From positions 3,376,204 to 3,440,203 of the forward strand of contig OY829328.1 of the NCBI GenBank assembly GCA_963691655.1: a stretch of DNA of 64,000 nt, in the 5' to 3' direction. Every line of letters starts with the position of its first letter. Positions within the stretch are counted from its first letter, which is position 1. This stretch comes from Toxonevra muliebris. Taxonomy: Eukaryota > Arthropoda > Insecta > Diptera > Pallopteridae. The position numbers and the translations under genes are program-made. Below the pieces are notes generated by a model. The model saw only the letters and a program-made list of their open reading frames with translations. It ran no database searches and was not told the DNA's origin. Shown piece after piece: positions 12,901-21,910 of the stretch.

Positions 12901-12976
12901 TGATATTTTCATTTTGGCTAAAGACCCCTATGGTAAATGGGGTCCCCCACTGCACTCAATTTTAAATCGTTCATAA
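619..12976 (+). CDS. NYN-domain ribonuclease, N4BP1/ZC3H12 type
   Basis: Five exons are proposed: 619-930, 10006-10803, 10871-11055, 12470-12685 and 12769-12976, joined in phases 0, 0, 2, 2 and giving about 572 residues. The C-terminal 150 residues form a complete NYN/PIN-like RNase domain. MVLIDGSNVAF opens it near residue 421, followed by GHEVKAVVPQFR, KIVFTPCKF, SYDDRFVLQLACELDAAIVS, NDNYRDL and DPYGKWGPPL. The acidic residues of the metal site (DGSN, YDDR, SNDNYRD) are all present. In the ZC3H12 (regnase) family a CCCH zinc finger follows this domain; here the protein stops at once, as in N4BP1 and KHNYN, so an RNA-decay nuclease of the N4BP1 branch is the better call. The N-terminal 370 residues are basic, then low-complexity, with several SUMO-interaction-like strings (IYIE near 188, QIVIDDD near 196, VIVLDD near 314, VIFIS near 347). 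The last four exons are secure. Joining the Lys-rich exon 619-930 (donor ATA|GTAAGT) across a 9-kb intron is inference from phase and composition; without it, translation would start at ATG 10081. Confidence 0.8.
1618..3113 (+). CDS. HD-superfamily (COG4339-like) protein, probable pseudoenzyme
   Basis: Four exons, 1618-1908, 1966-2087, 2838-2931 and 2997-3113, give 207 residues with all junctions in phase. The protein matches the small predicted metal-dependent HD phosphohydrolases: ARYYHNWNEM near residues 37-46, a hydrophobic helix AAFFQYYNFDGN near 64-74, DLDLVILA with a YKNYTQLLRLEY stretch, and AARLNIKHEISEL at the end. In active members the first motif reads YHxxxH and the helix carries the His-Asp pair (FHD). 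Here the second His is Glu45 and the pair is Gln68-Tyr69, so the metal site looks lost. The last two-thirds of the fold is well kept, so the gene is probably functional in a non-catalytic way. It is nested in the proposed first intron of the NYN gene, same strand. The third intron is short (65 bases), the second about 750. Confidence 0.72.
3114..5380. other. Intronic stretch with dispersed repeats
   Basis: No coding exon is supported. The first 200 bases after the HD gene hold its probable 3' end. Two arms around 4305-4335 and 4440-4475 (TTTGTCGTAGG against CCTACGACAAA) form an inverted repeat, and an AGAAGTGA-type word recurs inverted near 4190 and 4800, suggesting a degraded foldback element. 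Confidence 0.4.
3757..3965 (+). repeat. Dispersed repeat, copy A
   Basis: About 200 bases align by eye with 37645-37840: both run through CGATTCTAT, a CACTTTTTTT tract, AAAAACAAAAAT, TACCTATAAT, TTTTTTAAATGC and TTCATTACTAA in the same order and orientation. No coding potential is seen; the family is not recognised. Confidence 0.6.
5381..6470. repeat. Element with palindromic inverted ends
   Basis: The left end reads TAAGGGTATTCCCTTGAACG and the right end, read inverted, TAAGGGAATTCCCTTCAACG, with similarity running on for some 25 bases (GTATAAA/GTGTAAA). The interior has no open frame of note. This looks like a non-autonomous DNA transposon of about 1.1 kb; no target duplication is claimed. 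Confidence 0.5.
6896..7140 (-). pseudogene. Fragment with a PHD/treble-clef-like zinc finger
   Basis: Reading down from about 7140 the frame runs SVECNKCQRPFHLKC, then ANITRSFFTCRNC, then a basic tail to a stop at 6896. The C-x2-C ... H-x2-C ... C-x2-C spacing is that of a partial PHD-type finger. There is no upstream exon or start nearby, and the fragment sits among repeats, so it is probably a remnant of a transposon-encoded or captured gene. Confidence 0.3.
8370..8565 (+). repeat. Dispersed repeat, copy A of a second family
   Basis: The words TTCCTCATCAGTGATCTT, TTCACTGAATAG, ATTGA and CTACCGTTCTAT occur in this order here and again at 21745-21910 in the same orientation. Similarity covers about 180 bases with small gaps. 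Confidence 0.55.
9233..9540 (+). mobile_element. tRNA-derived SINE, copy 1
   Basis: The 5' head contains RNA polymerase III boxes: an A box around TAGTGTAGTGGGTAGT and a B box GGTTCGATTCCCGTC. The body (GCCACACAGCCGTTCGGAAC, GGCGTTAAACTATAGGTC, CCCTCGACAGCCACTT) matches copies at 52971-53266 and, inverted, at about 42935-44560. The shared body after the tRNA-like head distinguishes it from a true tRNA gene. Confidence 0.8.
10081..10083 (+). other. Alternative start codon of the NYN gene
   Basis: The ATG at 10081 lies 75 bases after the acceptor at 10005 and would give a 443-residue protein if the exon at 619-930 is not used. The 25 codons between acceptor and this ATG stay open, which favours a longer upstream reading but does not prove it. 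Confidence 0.35.
11056..12469. other. Intron 3 of the NYN gene
   Basis: GT at 11056 and CAG before 12470 bound a 1.4-kb AT-rich intron. It includes ATCGATCATGATCG-type palindromes near 11095 and poly-T tracts. No other gene is seen inside it. Confidence 0.6.
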
Positions 12977-13248
12977 GAAAGTTTGATTATTTTCTTTATT
13001 TGCACGTGATTTTGAATATTTTTGTTGAAAAAACCGATTTGTTTACTTGTAAAATTATATCAATACTGCCTCTTTAACTTTGCATTCTGATATTTATAGT
13101 TTATAACTTTGGAATATAAAATAATAAATTTTTTTAAGGAGTCATGTCCAACATAATTCATTTTTATTGCAGCCTATAGAGTGTTAACAAACCGACATAC
13201 ATTAAATAAATGCTGATTTCTAGTGCCTACGTCCCACACATTCATTAA

Positions 13249-13587
13249 TCACTCAACTCTCATAGCGAGTAGGCGCAATGAACGTCGCTTGCTTAAGCCG
13301 AAATTATCGCGCTGTATCGATGTCGTTGAAGTTTTTGACTTTATTTTAGGTGATTTCATCTTAGAACTAGTGCTCCTCGGTCTATTGTCGGTCTGCTTGT
13401 TCGTTACCGTCGCAGTTGATGACGTTGTGCTTTTCTCTTCCTCGCTCACTTCAATCACCTCGATTGTATCCAAATCCGGCTCCACTATAACACAGTCATC
13501 TTCCGCATTTACTTCGTATTTGCCATTTTCTTTTGATTTTTGTTGACGTTTGCGATTCTTGCCTCCTTTTTTTTGTTCATCCGACAT
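13249..13587 (-). CDS. Small charged nuclear-type protein with SIM-like motifs
   Basis: A single uninterrupted frame of 112 residues starts at ATG 13587 in good context (AAAAAATGTC). It has a basic N-terminus (KKGGKNRKRQQKSKENGK), an acidic hydrophobic centre (DDCVIVEPDLDTIEVIEVSE), a Ser/Thr-rich linker and a basic C-terminus (KSPKIKSK, GLSKRRSLRLLAMRVE). The centre holds two V/I-rich, acid-flanked strings of the SUMO-interaction type. No enzyme domain is seen. It is convergent with the NYN gene, stop to stop 272 bases apart. The codon use and charge pattern look real, but the family is not recognised; it could be a rapidly evolving chromatin or RNA-binding accessory protein. Confidence 0.6.
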   Translation of the reverse strand: MSDEQKKGGKNRKRQQKSKENGKYEVNAEDDCVIVEPDLDTIEVIEVSEEEKSTTSSTATVTNKQTDNRPRSTSSKMKSPKIKSKTSTTSIQRDNFGLSKRRSLRLLAMRVE

Positions 13588-13877
13588 TTTTTCGTTACAC
13601 CGAGAAGGAGCCGCGAGCTTTTCGTGAATGTTGCCTATTGTTAATATTTGTTTGTTTTTCTTACTTACAAAAAATCGTCCAATTTGAAATGTTTGAATAG
13701 TTAAATGAAAAATATTTTGTTTTTTGACAAAAATATAAGCAGTAAATAAAATTTTTTAGAAGGGAATACAGTAGTTATTTTGTGCATAGATATTGTAAAT
13801 AATCAAGTTTTAAATAAATTAAGTGAAGGCTTTTAAAATAAAAACGAAATGCAATTAATATTAACTCAACGCCTTTT

Positions 13878-14257
13878 TTATGCATTATGATTACTATTTG
13901 TGTTGTTATTGTTAGTATTGCTGCTGCTGCAGCCAAGCACACTTTCGTAGGCCGGAGGCGGTTGTATAATTGTTGTCATTCCTGTGCTGGTGCTTAAATC
14001 GTTGGCACTTGCACTAGTGTCCAGCACTGTTTCAATTGTCACATTCGATGTAGTCATTGCCATGCCACCTCCAGCACCACCTACTGCACCCTCTTCAGCC
14101 GCCGCCAACTGTTGCTTCGCATTGAGGTAGTTTTGTACAACATCATCATACTTTGGCGGCAAGTCAGCATCAAGTGATGAGCTGCTGTCGCTTCCACCAT
14201 TGCTGTTGCTTGTCGATTGTCCATTGCTAATTACATTTACTTGGGTACATTGTCGCG
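13878..14257 (-). CDS. Shared terminal exon C1 with two PPxY motifs
   Basis: The acceptor TATAATTTCAG lies at 14268-14258; the exon begins with CG, needing one base from upstream (phase 1), and runs 125 codons to the stop at 13878. G from any upstream unit gives GCG (Ala). The tail is Ser/Asn/Thr-rich and cytosolic in type. It carries LPPKYDDVV near its residues 31-39 and PPPAYESVLG near 104-113, both classical group-I WW ligands of the kind bound by Nedd4-family ubiquitin ligases and YAP-like proteins. It ends in an Asn-rich string. There is no start codon of its own in a convincing place, so it must be spliced to an upstream exon. The nearest compatible donors are those of the units at 20.3, 23.5 and 27.1 kb; units farther upstream could also use it by skipping C2. 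Confidence 0.82.
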
Positions 14258-14940
14258 CTGAAATTATATAAAAAAGAAGGAAACGGTTTTATGAAAAGCA
14301 TAATGAGTTTAAGAAAATATTATGCCGGGCAGTAAAGAAGACGTTGAGGTCAAAATTTTCATTTTTATTCCATATTAAAGCAATTTTCAGATCATAAAAC
14401 TACATGAAATATCCAAGGAGTAACATAGCATCTGTAATTACCAATGACATATTTCATATAATTTATTGTTTATGAGAATAATCTTTTTTATCGGTACAGT
14501 GTTGGGTTACCTCACACATCCTACTTACAATATTAAGTCGTGTAAATATGATTTTGAAAGATGCACGAACCTTAAAATCTACTCCCAAGATACTATCAGT
14601 GGAGAAAATGGGATGAAGGGAACACATCCACTAAGGGGTTGAGGATTCGCTAACCGAATGTTTAATAAAAATACTTTTGATTCTGCCGAAATATTGATGG
14701 GCTTTTTTTGGCGAAACGTTGTCAAACCCACGTTTATCGTGGTAAATTGTTATTGTAATCACAACAAAACAAAAAATTACTGTGTTTTGTGGAGTGAAAC
14801 CTTTTTATTTTATTAATTTAAATAATAATTTAAATTTAATTTATACATTGCTGCGACTTAGTCACTTTGACAAAAAAAAAAAAAATGACGTTTCATCTAA
14901 GCCTGTTAACAAACTTTGAATTAATATTAATATATTTAAA

Positions 14941-15096
14941 ATGAAGTGTGCTGTGTTTAATCGTGATAATTGTAATTCCATCAGTTTCTTCCAATTTCCG
15001 TCAGATGTAGCAGTGCTAGAGAAATGGGTTAGTTTATGCCGGCGCGGTAACAGCTTCAATACAAAAACTGCCCATGGAACATCGAAAACAGTTTGA
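14941..15096 (+). pseudogene. THAP-domain-like fragment
   Basis: ATG 14941 opens 51 codons: MKCAVFNRDN, then SISFFQFPSDVAVLEKWVSL, then CRRGNSFNTKTAHG and a stop. The order Cys near the start, FxxFPxD, a Trp, and a basic F-N-T-K stretch is that of the N-terminal half of a THAP zinc finger, the DNA-binding module of P-element transposases and related host genes. The second half (Cys-x2-His and AVPTIF-type end) is missing, so it is probably a truncated copy of a P-like element or THAP gene. Confidence 0.5.
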
Positions 15097-15770
15097 AGTA
15101 TAAAATGAGTAAATACCATCTAATTATTTATTCATTTTAATAAAAGAGCTCTTTATATTCTATTCTTTATGTATATATGTATGTATATACATATTTTGCT
15201 TCTATAATCGACGCATTTAATTAAATTAATTAAATTAAATGTGTAAATCATAATCATAATTATTTTCACACAATATCTAAAACTATAAAAAGGTAATTAT
15301 TATTATTTTCATCACTTTACACAATTATTTTCATTTTCACATACAAATTTGACAGTTCACTTGAGTAAAAATTCTAGTGTGACGTACATTTGTAGAACGA
15401 AATCAAATTTGGGCAGCTGAGTGCGTAATCTTTATTTCTATCATTCTTGATGGAATCGCCATTATATATTAAATTTAAAACTACCTCAGTGATATATTTC
15501 AACTAGTATCTGAAATACAAATACTTTGCATTTGAATATCTTTCTTTTGTTGTTGCAACCTGTTGCTATACAATTTGACATTCAACCTAAAACAGAGTTG
15601 GCAAAAGAATAATGAATATTGTAGTATAAAAAACAAAACAAAAGAGCTCAGCAATATTCGGTGTGTTAACTCTGAGAAAATACAAAAATATATGCTATTT
15701 GTTTTAGTCTCACACAGTTGCTCATTTGACGCGGTCATTGTGTGGCGTAGTGTAGGGGAATACACACGCT

Positions 15771-15848
15771 GAGTATAAAAGTTGTTGCTGCTGCTATTGT
15801 TGTTGGAGGCATGTTAGCCCCGCAACCGCCGTCATAGCAGCATATAAA
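15771..15848 (+). promoter_or_regulatory. Possible TATA-type core promoter(s)
   Basis: GAGTATAAAAG at 15771-15781 and CATATAAATTC at 15841-15851 are strong TATA-like words in a locally GC-richer stretch. A TCAGC initiator-like word lies at 15878. They precede a signal-peptide-like exon at 15986 on the same strand. Confidence 0.4.
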
Positions 15849-15985
15849 TTCTCACAGAGTGTTTGGTGTGGTTGGCGTCAGCTGAGTTCTTTCCTCTTCC
15901 TATGCGGAAAGTACTTGCAACAAAAAAAAAAGAAAATAAATAAATTCAATACCAAATGTAAGTGAAAATTTGCAATTTACAACTA

Positions 15986-16078
15986 ATGAAATTGCGACTC
16001 CTCAATTGTTCGCGCGCTCTATTGCTCATTGTTTATGTAATCCACGTCGCTCAATGTAATGGCAACCAAAGTAAAGAG
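15986..16078 (+). CDS. Possible first coding exon with a signal peptide
   Basis: ATG 15986 opens MKLRLLNCSR followed by ALLLIVYVIHVAQCNGNQ: a charged start, a hydrophobic core and a small-residue cleavage area, as in secretion signals. The frame is open for 31 codons to GAG|GTAGCA, a usable donor, and hits a stop a few codons later if not spliced. TATA boxes lie 140-215 bases upstream. No downstream exon was found before Adck1, so the partner exons, if any, are unknown. Confidence 0.35.
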
Positions 16079-17741
16079 GTAGCAAAGTGAAAGTTTCAAA
16101 AAATAAACAAAAGCTATGCTAGCTTCATACTTGTCAGCAGCATTCAAAGGTCGCTACATTTGCTGCAACCAGATGCAACTAACTACAATTTAAATTTACT
16201 TTAGAGGTCAAGTTTCATAGGGTCATAACCAGAGTCAAAAATAAACTATACTTTAACTAAACTACACTTTTATGCCATTCATTCTTATGTCATTAAAGTA
16301 TAGTTTATTTTTGACTATGATTATGCGCCATAGTTCTTTAAAATAGAAAATCAACACAATTTTCATTCAATTAATTGTGAATTTCTTATCTGTTTTTACA
16401 GAAAGCGAACCAAAATCTAATTATTATTAATCATGAATAAAATCTAATAAGTGCTGACAAACTATTCCATAATGATGCAAGTTTGTAAGCATATCGTGCA
16501 ATATAGAAAGGCCACAAACTTTCGAATGTTTCAGTTTAGCATGCAAACATTTATTTACTTGTGAAAAATATTGTGGTTCACCTTTTTTTTTCGATGTTTT
16601 TTAGGTAATTCCACCATTAAAAAATGCGCTAATTGTTTTGTGTGTTATGAACTCTGTGCTTTAATTTTCTACACCTTGCACTACACACGCTCGTAGTGTT
16701 TGTTATTAATTTGGCAATCCGTGCCTTAGAAAGTTCATGGATCTCCTGGAACAGTTCCCGATTTTCATGAGCAGCCTCCGATTTGCCGAATTCTAAACAC
16801 AGTTTTCGATTTTGCACATTTTGCCTTGAGTTGGGTAAAAACCAGGATACTTTGTGTGTCAATTGAGTCTAGCTGTACCCACTAATGTATCTATTAGCTC
16901 AAAAACTCTGAAAAAATCTTACAATCTAAGCAAAACTTGATAGAGATATTCCCTACAGCTCCAAAATGTTTTTGGCGAAACATTGTGAATGAGAAAGCAA
17001 CCTGGGTAGCGACCACACCATACAAGTGAAATTTTAATATATTTGTATTATTCTTTTCCAATTAAATTTTTGAAATCCCGGTTTTTTGTTTCTGACCTCA
17101 TTATTTTCCGCTTTTCTACTTTACACATGCAAAAATCAAAAATAGAAATAAAATGCTCAAACTGAAAATCTAAAAATGAGAACGTTCTTAAATAATTACT
17201 TAAATTTTTTTTAGAAATTAATATTAGTTATTCCTTGCTAATACAGTTCATGCTACATGCTAACAGCTCCTAAATACTCAACAAAAGTCTTAAAATTTGT
17301 ACGGAAACCACTACTCACCAGGCATAATTAACTAAAAGCACTAATTATAAGTTTAAGCACGGTTGACAGACTTTATAATGAAAATAAACTTGTGGAACAA
17401 ATAAAGTTTCAGCATTTTCAAAACTTTCTATGTAGTTTTTCGAAATACATACATACTTAGTTGAATTAAAATTCCTTAACACTTTAATATGTGCAGTTTA
17501 ACCTCAGTATAGTTAAACTTTTCACAAACATATGTAATTATGTATTAACCACGAGTTAACAATAATTGTTAGCGACACCATATGTCAACAAACACATGCA
17601 CTCACACGCACTTCACACATGATTGCTTCATTATTCATTGAAAATCTAAAACCAAAACTAATTAATACACACTTCCATTCTGAATCACACACACACAGTT
17701 TTTTCTACTGCCATTTTGCATCACCAACCAACGTGCCATAA

Positions 17742-19352
17742 ATGTTGCGACGCGTGATCTCGTACAGCGTCATTGGGGCCGGTATCATAAGCACTGGCTT
17801 AAGTCTACATACCAACGACTACGATGTCAATTCACTTGGAATTGTACGGCTGGGACGTTCGGCTGTCACTGTATTCGATGTGGCTTTAACGTACAAACGT
17901 GAACTCTATTATCGTGAATGGGACAAGGCCACGGAAGAATATAAAGCAGCAAAGAGTCGTGTACATAAGATCGCTGCAGAGAAGCTACTCGAATTGATAT
18001 GCACCAACAAAGGTGTCTACATCAAGACCGGTCAACATATTGGTGCTTTGGATTACCTGCTACCAAAAGAGTTTGTTCAAACAATGAAAATTTTACATTC
18101 AAATGCGCCACAAAATCCTGTTGAAGATTTGTACAAAGTGATACGACATGATTTGAAACGTAATCCCGAAGACATGTTCGATGATTTCGAGCCAGAACCA
18201 TTGGGAACGGCTTCGCTGGCGCAAGTGCATAAAGCACGTTTAAAAACAGGTGAAGTGGTAGCAGTTAAAGTGCAACATCCCTATGTTAAAGGTAACTCTC
18301 GTGTTGATATGACCACAATGGAGATACTAGTTAAACTGATGGCACGCGTCTTTCCCGACTTCAAAATACAATGGCTTGTCGATGAGTCCAAAAGGAATCT
18401 GCCCATAGAGTTGGACTTCTTGAATGAGGGACACAATGCAGAAAAGGTGGCCAAACAATTTAAAAAGTATGAGTGGTTACGTGTACCAAAAATTTATTGG
18501 GAATACAGTTCATCCCGAGTGCTAGTCATGGAATATTTGGAAGGTGGACAAGTTACAGATCTCAATTATATACGAGAGCACAAAATTGATCCGTTCACTG
18601 TATCCAATAATATTGGTCAACTGTACTCTGAAATGATATTCTCAACGGGATTTGTACACAGCGATCCGCACCCGGGTAATATTTTAGTCCATAAGAATGC
18701 TAAAGGTAAGGTAGAGATTGTGCTATTAGATCATGGGCTGTATGCAAATCTGACTGATAAATTTCGATACGAATACTCGAAACTATGGCTGAGCATATTG
18801 AATGTTGATCGGAAAGCAATGCGTGAGCATAGTAAAAATTTGGGAATCAAAGGTGATTTGTACGGGTTGTTCGCGTGCATGGTTACTGGGCGTCCATGGG
18901 ATACAGTAATGCGTGGAATTAGCAAAGTCAAATATACCAAAGAAGAGGTGAGTAAGTCTTGTACTGCATATACTGCATATTTGTCTAATAAATATTAACT
19001 ACCTACACAGAAAAATACTTTACAAAACAATACATCAATGGTGCTGCCGCATATTTCCGATGTGCTCGAGCAAGTCGATCGTCAGATGTTACTCATCCTT
19101 AAGACCAACGATTTAATACGTGGCATAGAAGCTACATTACGCACACAAAATCGCATGACCGCTTTTTGGGTAATGTCCAAATGTTGCATACATTCTGCCT
19201 TCAATGAACAAAAATCACAAAATCCCACACGTAAAGCGCTATTCGGTCTGGCACTTCGTGAAAAATGGGAAATATTCAAACTTAATATTTACTATTTATA
19301 CCTCGGCTTTATAAATTTTGGGTTTTTCCAAGCTCTGAAACAACTCTTATAA
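17742..19352 (+). CDS. Adck1: ADCK1-like atypical kinase (UbiB/ABC1 family), mitochondrial
   Basis: Two exons, 17742-18947 and 19011-19352, separated by a 63-base intron in phase 0, give 515 residues, close to other animal ADCK1 proteins. Hallmarks of the UbiB fold are all visible: the KxGQ motif (YIKTGQH, 93-99), an Ala/Ser-rich loop replacing the P-loop (LGTASLAQVH, 154-163), the kinase Lys in VAVKVQHP (K176), ELDFLNEG (223-230), the catalytic loop HSDPHPGNIL (306-315) and LLDHG (328-332) in place of DFG. The N-terminus (MLRRVISYSVIGAGIIS) fits a mitochondrial presequence with a membrane-like stretch. ADCK1 family members act in mitochondrial lipid or coenzyme Q homeostasis and cristae upkeep. 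It is transcribed opposite to, and nested between, C1 and the variable exon units. Confidence 0.93.
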
Positions 19353-19916
19353 AACCAACCCTTCAAATGAAATAAGCTCTAGTGCAACAAATATGTCGAA
19401 GCGTCTCTAGCAAATTAATTAAGCTTTAGTTTAATTTATTAATAATCGTAAAATAATTATTTAATTTATTTTTATAACCGTGTTTTGTAAATTTTGTTAA
19501 TGACGCAACTGCAGTGTGCATGTAAATATATAAAAAAATATCTGGAATGCAATTGTGTAATTATTGTAGGAACTGGGAAGATTGCGTATGTATTAAAAGT
19601 TAACCGGTCGAAAAAGTTTTACATCTCAAGATAACCAAACTCTGTGGACAAATGAAAATGTCAGCAACAGAACCAACACACACGTTTTAAAGGTATTTAA
19701 AGCAGCTGCGCCAAACAAAGTCAGACGGATATACCTTATGATAGCCTCAGGCTCCAAGGAGGTGTAAAGGAAATGATATACAAAATACATTTTTAAATTC
19801 AGACTCACGTTTGATTCATGAGCGTATTAATTTCAAAATCCAACTTTTGATGTTTTCTATTAATTATGTAATGAAATTGACTTAAAATAGTTCAGTGATC
19901 AATGATCTTAATTTAC
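19353..19916. other. 3' flank of Adck1
   Basis: Contains the Adck1 3' end (AATAAT and TATAAAAAAATA words near 19440-19540). No further gene is seen before the exon at 19917 on the other strand. Confidence 0.5.
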
Positions 19917-20280
19917 CTCTTGCTCTTTGCTGCCTCATTTGTCTAGTTATTTCTTCATGACGACGTATTGCCAGCTTCAAAAGAATACATTTTCGATTTT
20001 AGTTAGTGGAACAGAATACAATTTTTTTAAATTCTCTAGGTACCTTTGCAAATACGGCAGCTAGCACTATAAAAACTAAAACAATCAAATAATAATAATA
20101 GCCGTACCAATAACAACATGGTTTGTTGTTATAGTATAGTGGAAAGGTCGTTGTTGTTGTTGTGAAAATGTAGTTAATGGTTGCTGTTGAATAATTCAAA
20201 ATAGCAGTGGCAGTAGCAGTGGAGGAAGTGTTAATACTAATTGTAGTTGCAGTAGTACTACTATTTTGATTCAAAGACAT
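19917..20280 (-). CDS. Variable first-exon unit V1 (Ser/Thr-rich ectodomain, one TM)
   Basis: Exon a, 20280-20044, encodes 79 residues: a Ser/Thr/Asn-rich outer segment with N-x-S/T sites, the aromatic string CCYWYGYYYY and the helix LIVLVFIVLAAVFAK, ending in phase 0 at AAG|GTACCT. Exon b, 19974-19917, adds LAIRRHEEITRQMRQQRAR and the first base of a split codon at G|GTAAAT. Joined to C1 this gives a type III-like membrane protein with a PPxY tail: outer N-terminus, positive residues inside. The outer stub is closely related to that of V2 (both have CYW[YF]G[YF]YYY). ATG 20280 is chosen because upstream in-frame codons lack an ATG. Confidence 0.8.
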
Positions 20281-20583
20281 TTTTCCTACCACTTTTTTGG
20301 AAAGCAAGAAGTTAACACAAAAAATCACTACACCTTTAAATATCGATGATCTTTTCAAACTAATTATTTTACTTCGAGGAATTTTGTTACAAACTTATCA
20401 AGTTTTTGAAAATATACTATATGTTTTTTTTTTATTTTTATTTTGTACTTTTGTATTAGTCAGGAATGATAAAATTTAAGCCTTAAATTCTTTATTTAAT
20501 TTTTTTCTCCTACTGTGCGCAAAATTTACCTACGGGAAAGATAAATTCATATCGTGTTTGTCTATATATGACAAATAGCCTCA

Positions 20584-20593
20584 GATAAGATAC
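20584..20593 (+). promoter_or_regulatory. GATA-factor site upstream of V1
   Basis: GATAAGATAC, about 300 bases upstream of ATG 20280. It matches the core of the recurrent decamer found before most units. Confidence 0.55.
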
Positions 20594-21744
20594 AAGTACA
20601 AAGTGTGCACCTACTTGGACACACATGTAAATATGTATGTGTCTATACATATGTACATATCAATACATATAGATATGTATATAACATTATTAGGAACATG
20701 TGTTAAAGTGTTTCTTATATCGTTATATCCATTGATGAGAAAAATATGTTTTGAAATTGTTGAAGAAGTTGATCAATGGTAATTTTTAAGCAGAGATATA
20801 TTTATGTTTCTTTATGAAATTTTTGTTATATTGTGAAAAACTTTTTGATCCAGTTGAAAATCGATAACTTTGAAATGGTAATATTAATAGTGGTATTCTC
20901 TAGATATGCTAGACATATAAAAAATAGTTAGAAAATATCAGAAACTTAAATCAATTTGAATTTAATTAATTACACTATACAATAAAATGAAAAAAATTGC
21001 AATACCAATCTCCAAAGTTGATGGCAGCTAATGTCTTTTGGTCCGCTGAATCCGAATCTGCCATCAGTTTTGTCGTAGCAACTCGAGATATAGCCAATTT
21101 TTCGGACATGGGTCGCCATTTTTTTCAAAGTTACCATTTTGTCGAAATGAAAAGTAGAGCACCTATATCTTTTCAAAAGGCAATTAAATTATCTCTAATT
21201 TAAGTGTTTATTTGATTCTGTCAAAAGTTATAGAGATTTGAAGTTGAAATTCTAACCAAAAAAAAAAAAAAACGCTTTTTATCGAATTACCCATTTTTTT
21301 TTTTTGCCATTTTTAAGTGCTGAAAGCGAAATATTCCATCGCTGATTTTTGGAAAGATTTCCACGCTTTTTTGTGTTTAGTGAATATGAACGCTACTGAA
21401 TTCTTTGTTCAATTAAAAGCAATGATATGCATTAAAATTAATGAAATCGTTGTTTTTTGTTTCTATCTTCCAAACTAGAGTTTGGAAACCCATCGCTGAG
21501 TACTTAAATTTTGCACAAGAAAATTGATGACAAATTCGGATTCAGCGGTCCAAAATATATTGAGAACCATCCACAGTGTTGTATAGTGTTATTAGTTTTT
21601 CATCTCGATAAAGATTTCACAAATTTTGAGTCACAACTATTAACAAAATTTATTTAGTAATTATTAAAATTTTTAGGCTGAAATGAACAATGATGCCAGA
21701 AGAATATCAAAAAGTTCATAGAACTAGCAGATCAGACGATCTTT

Positions 21745-21910
21745 TCGGAACCAGCTACGGTTCCTCATCAGTGATCTTTGTGATAATTCCCTAATTACAA
21801 CAATCTATATACTTAAGTGAAAATATGTACAGTAAATGAGAATTACAAAGACAGTTATTTTCACTGAATAGTATTATTGAAAGGAGCTACCGTTCTATGT
21901 CCTTTTTGCC
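21745..21910 (+). repeat. Dispersed repeat, copy B of the second family
   Basis: Shares TTCCTCATCAGTGATCTT, TTCACTGAATAG and CTACCGTTCTAT with 8370-8565 in the same order. Confidence 0.55.

Larger units (their letters stand above)
14258..17741. other. Gene-poor interval upstream of C1 (its intron)
   Basis: If C1 is joined to the unit at 20.3 kb, this is intron. It holds a THAP-like remnant at 14941-15096 and a promoter-like stretch with a possible signal-peptide exon at 15771-16078. A minus frame at 16629-16862 (rich in Glu, Lys and Asn; no known domain) is the only other sizeable frame. Confidence 0.45.

Noticed and set aside
17318..17325. A mini first exon for C1 (ATG CCT G before GTGAGT)
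   Set aside because: It would fit C1 in phase but encodes only two residues and no membrane helix; such a match can arise by chance.
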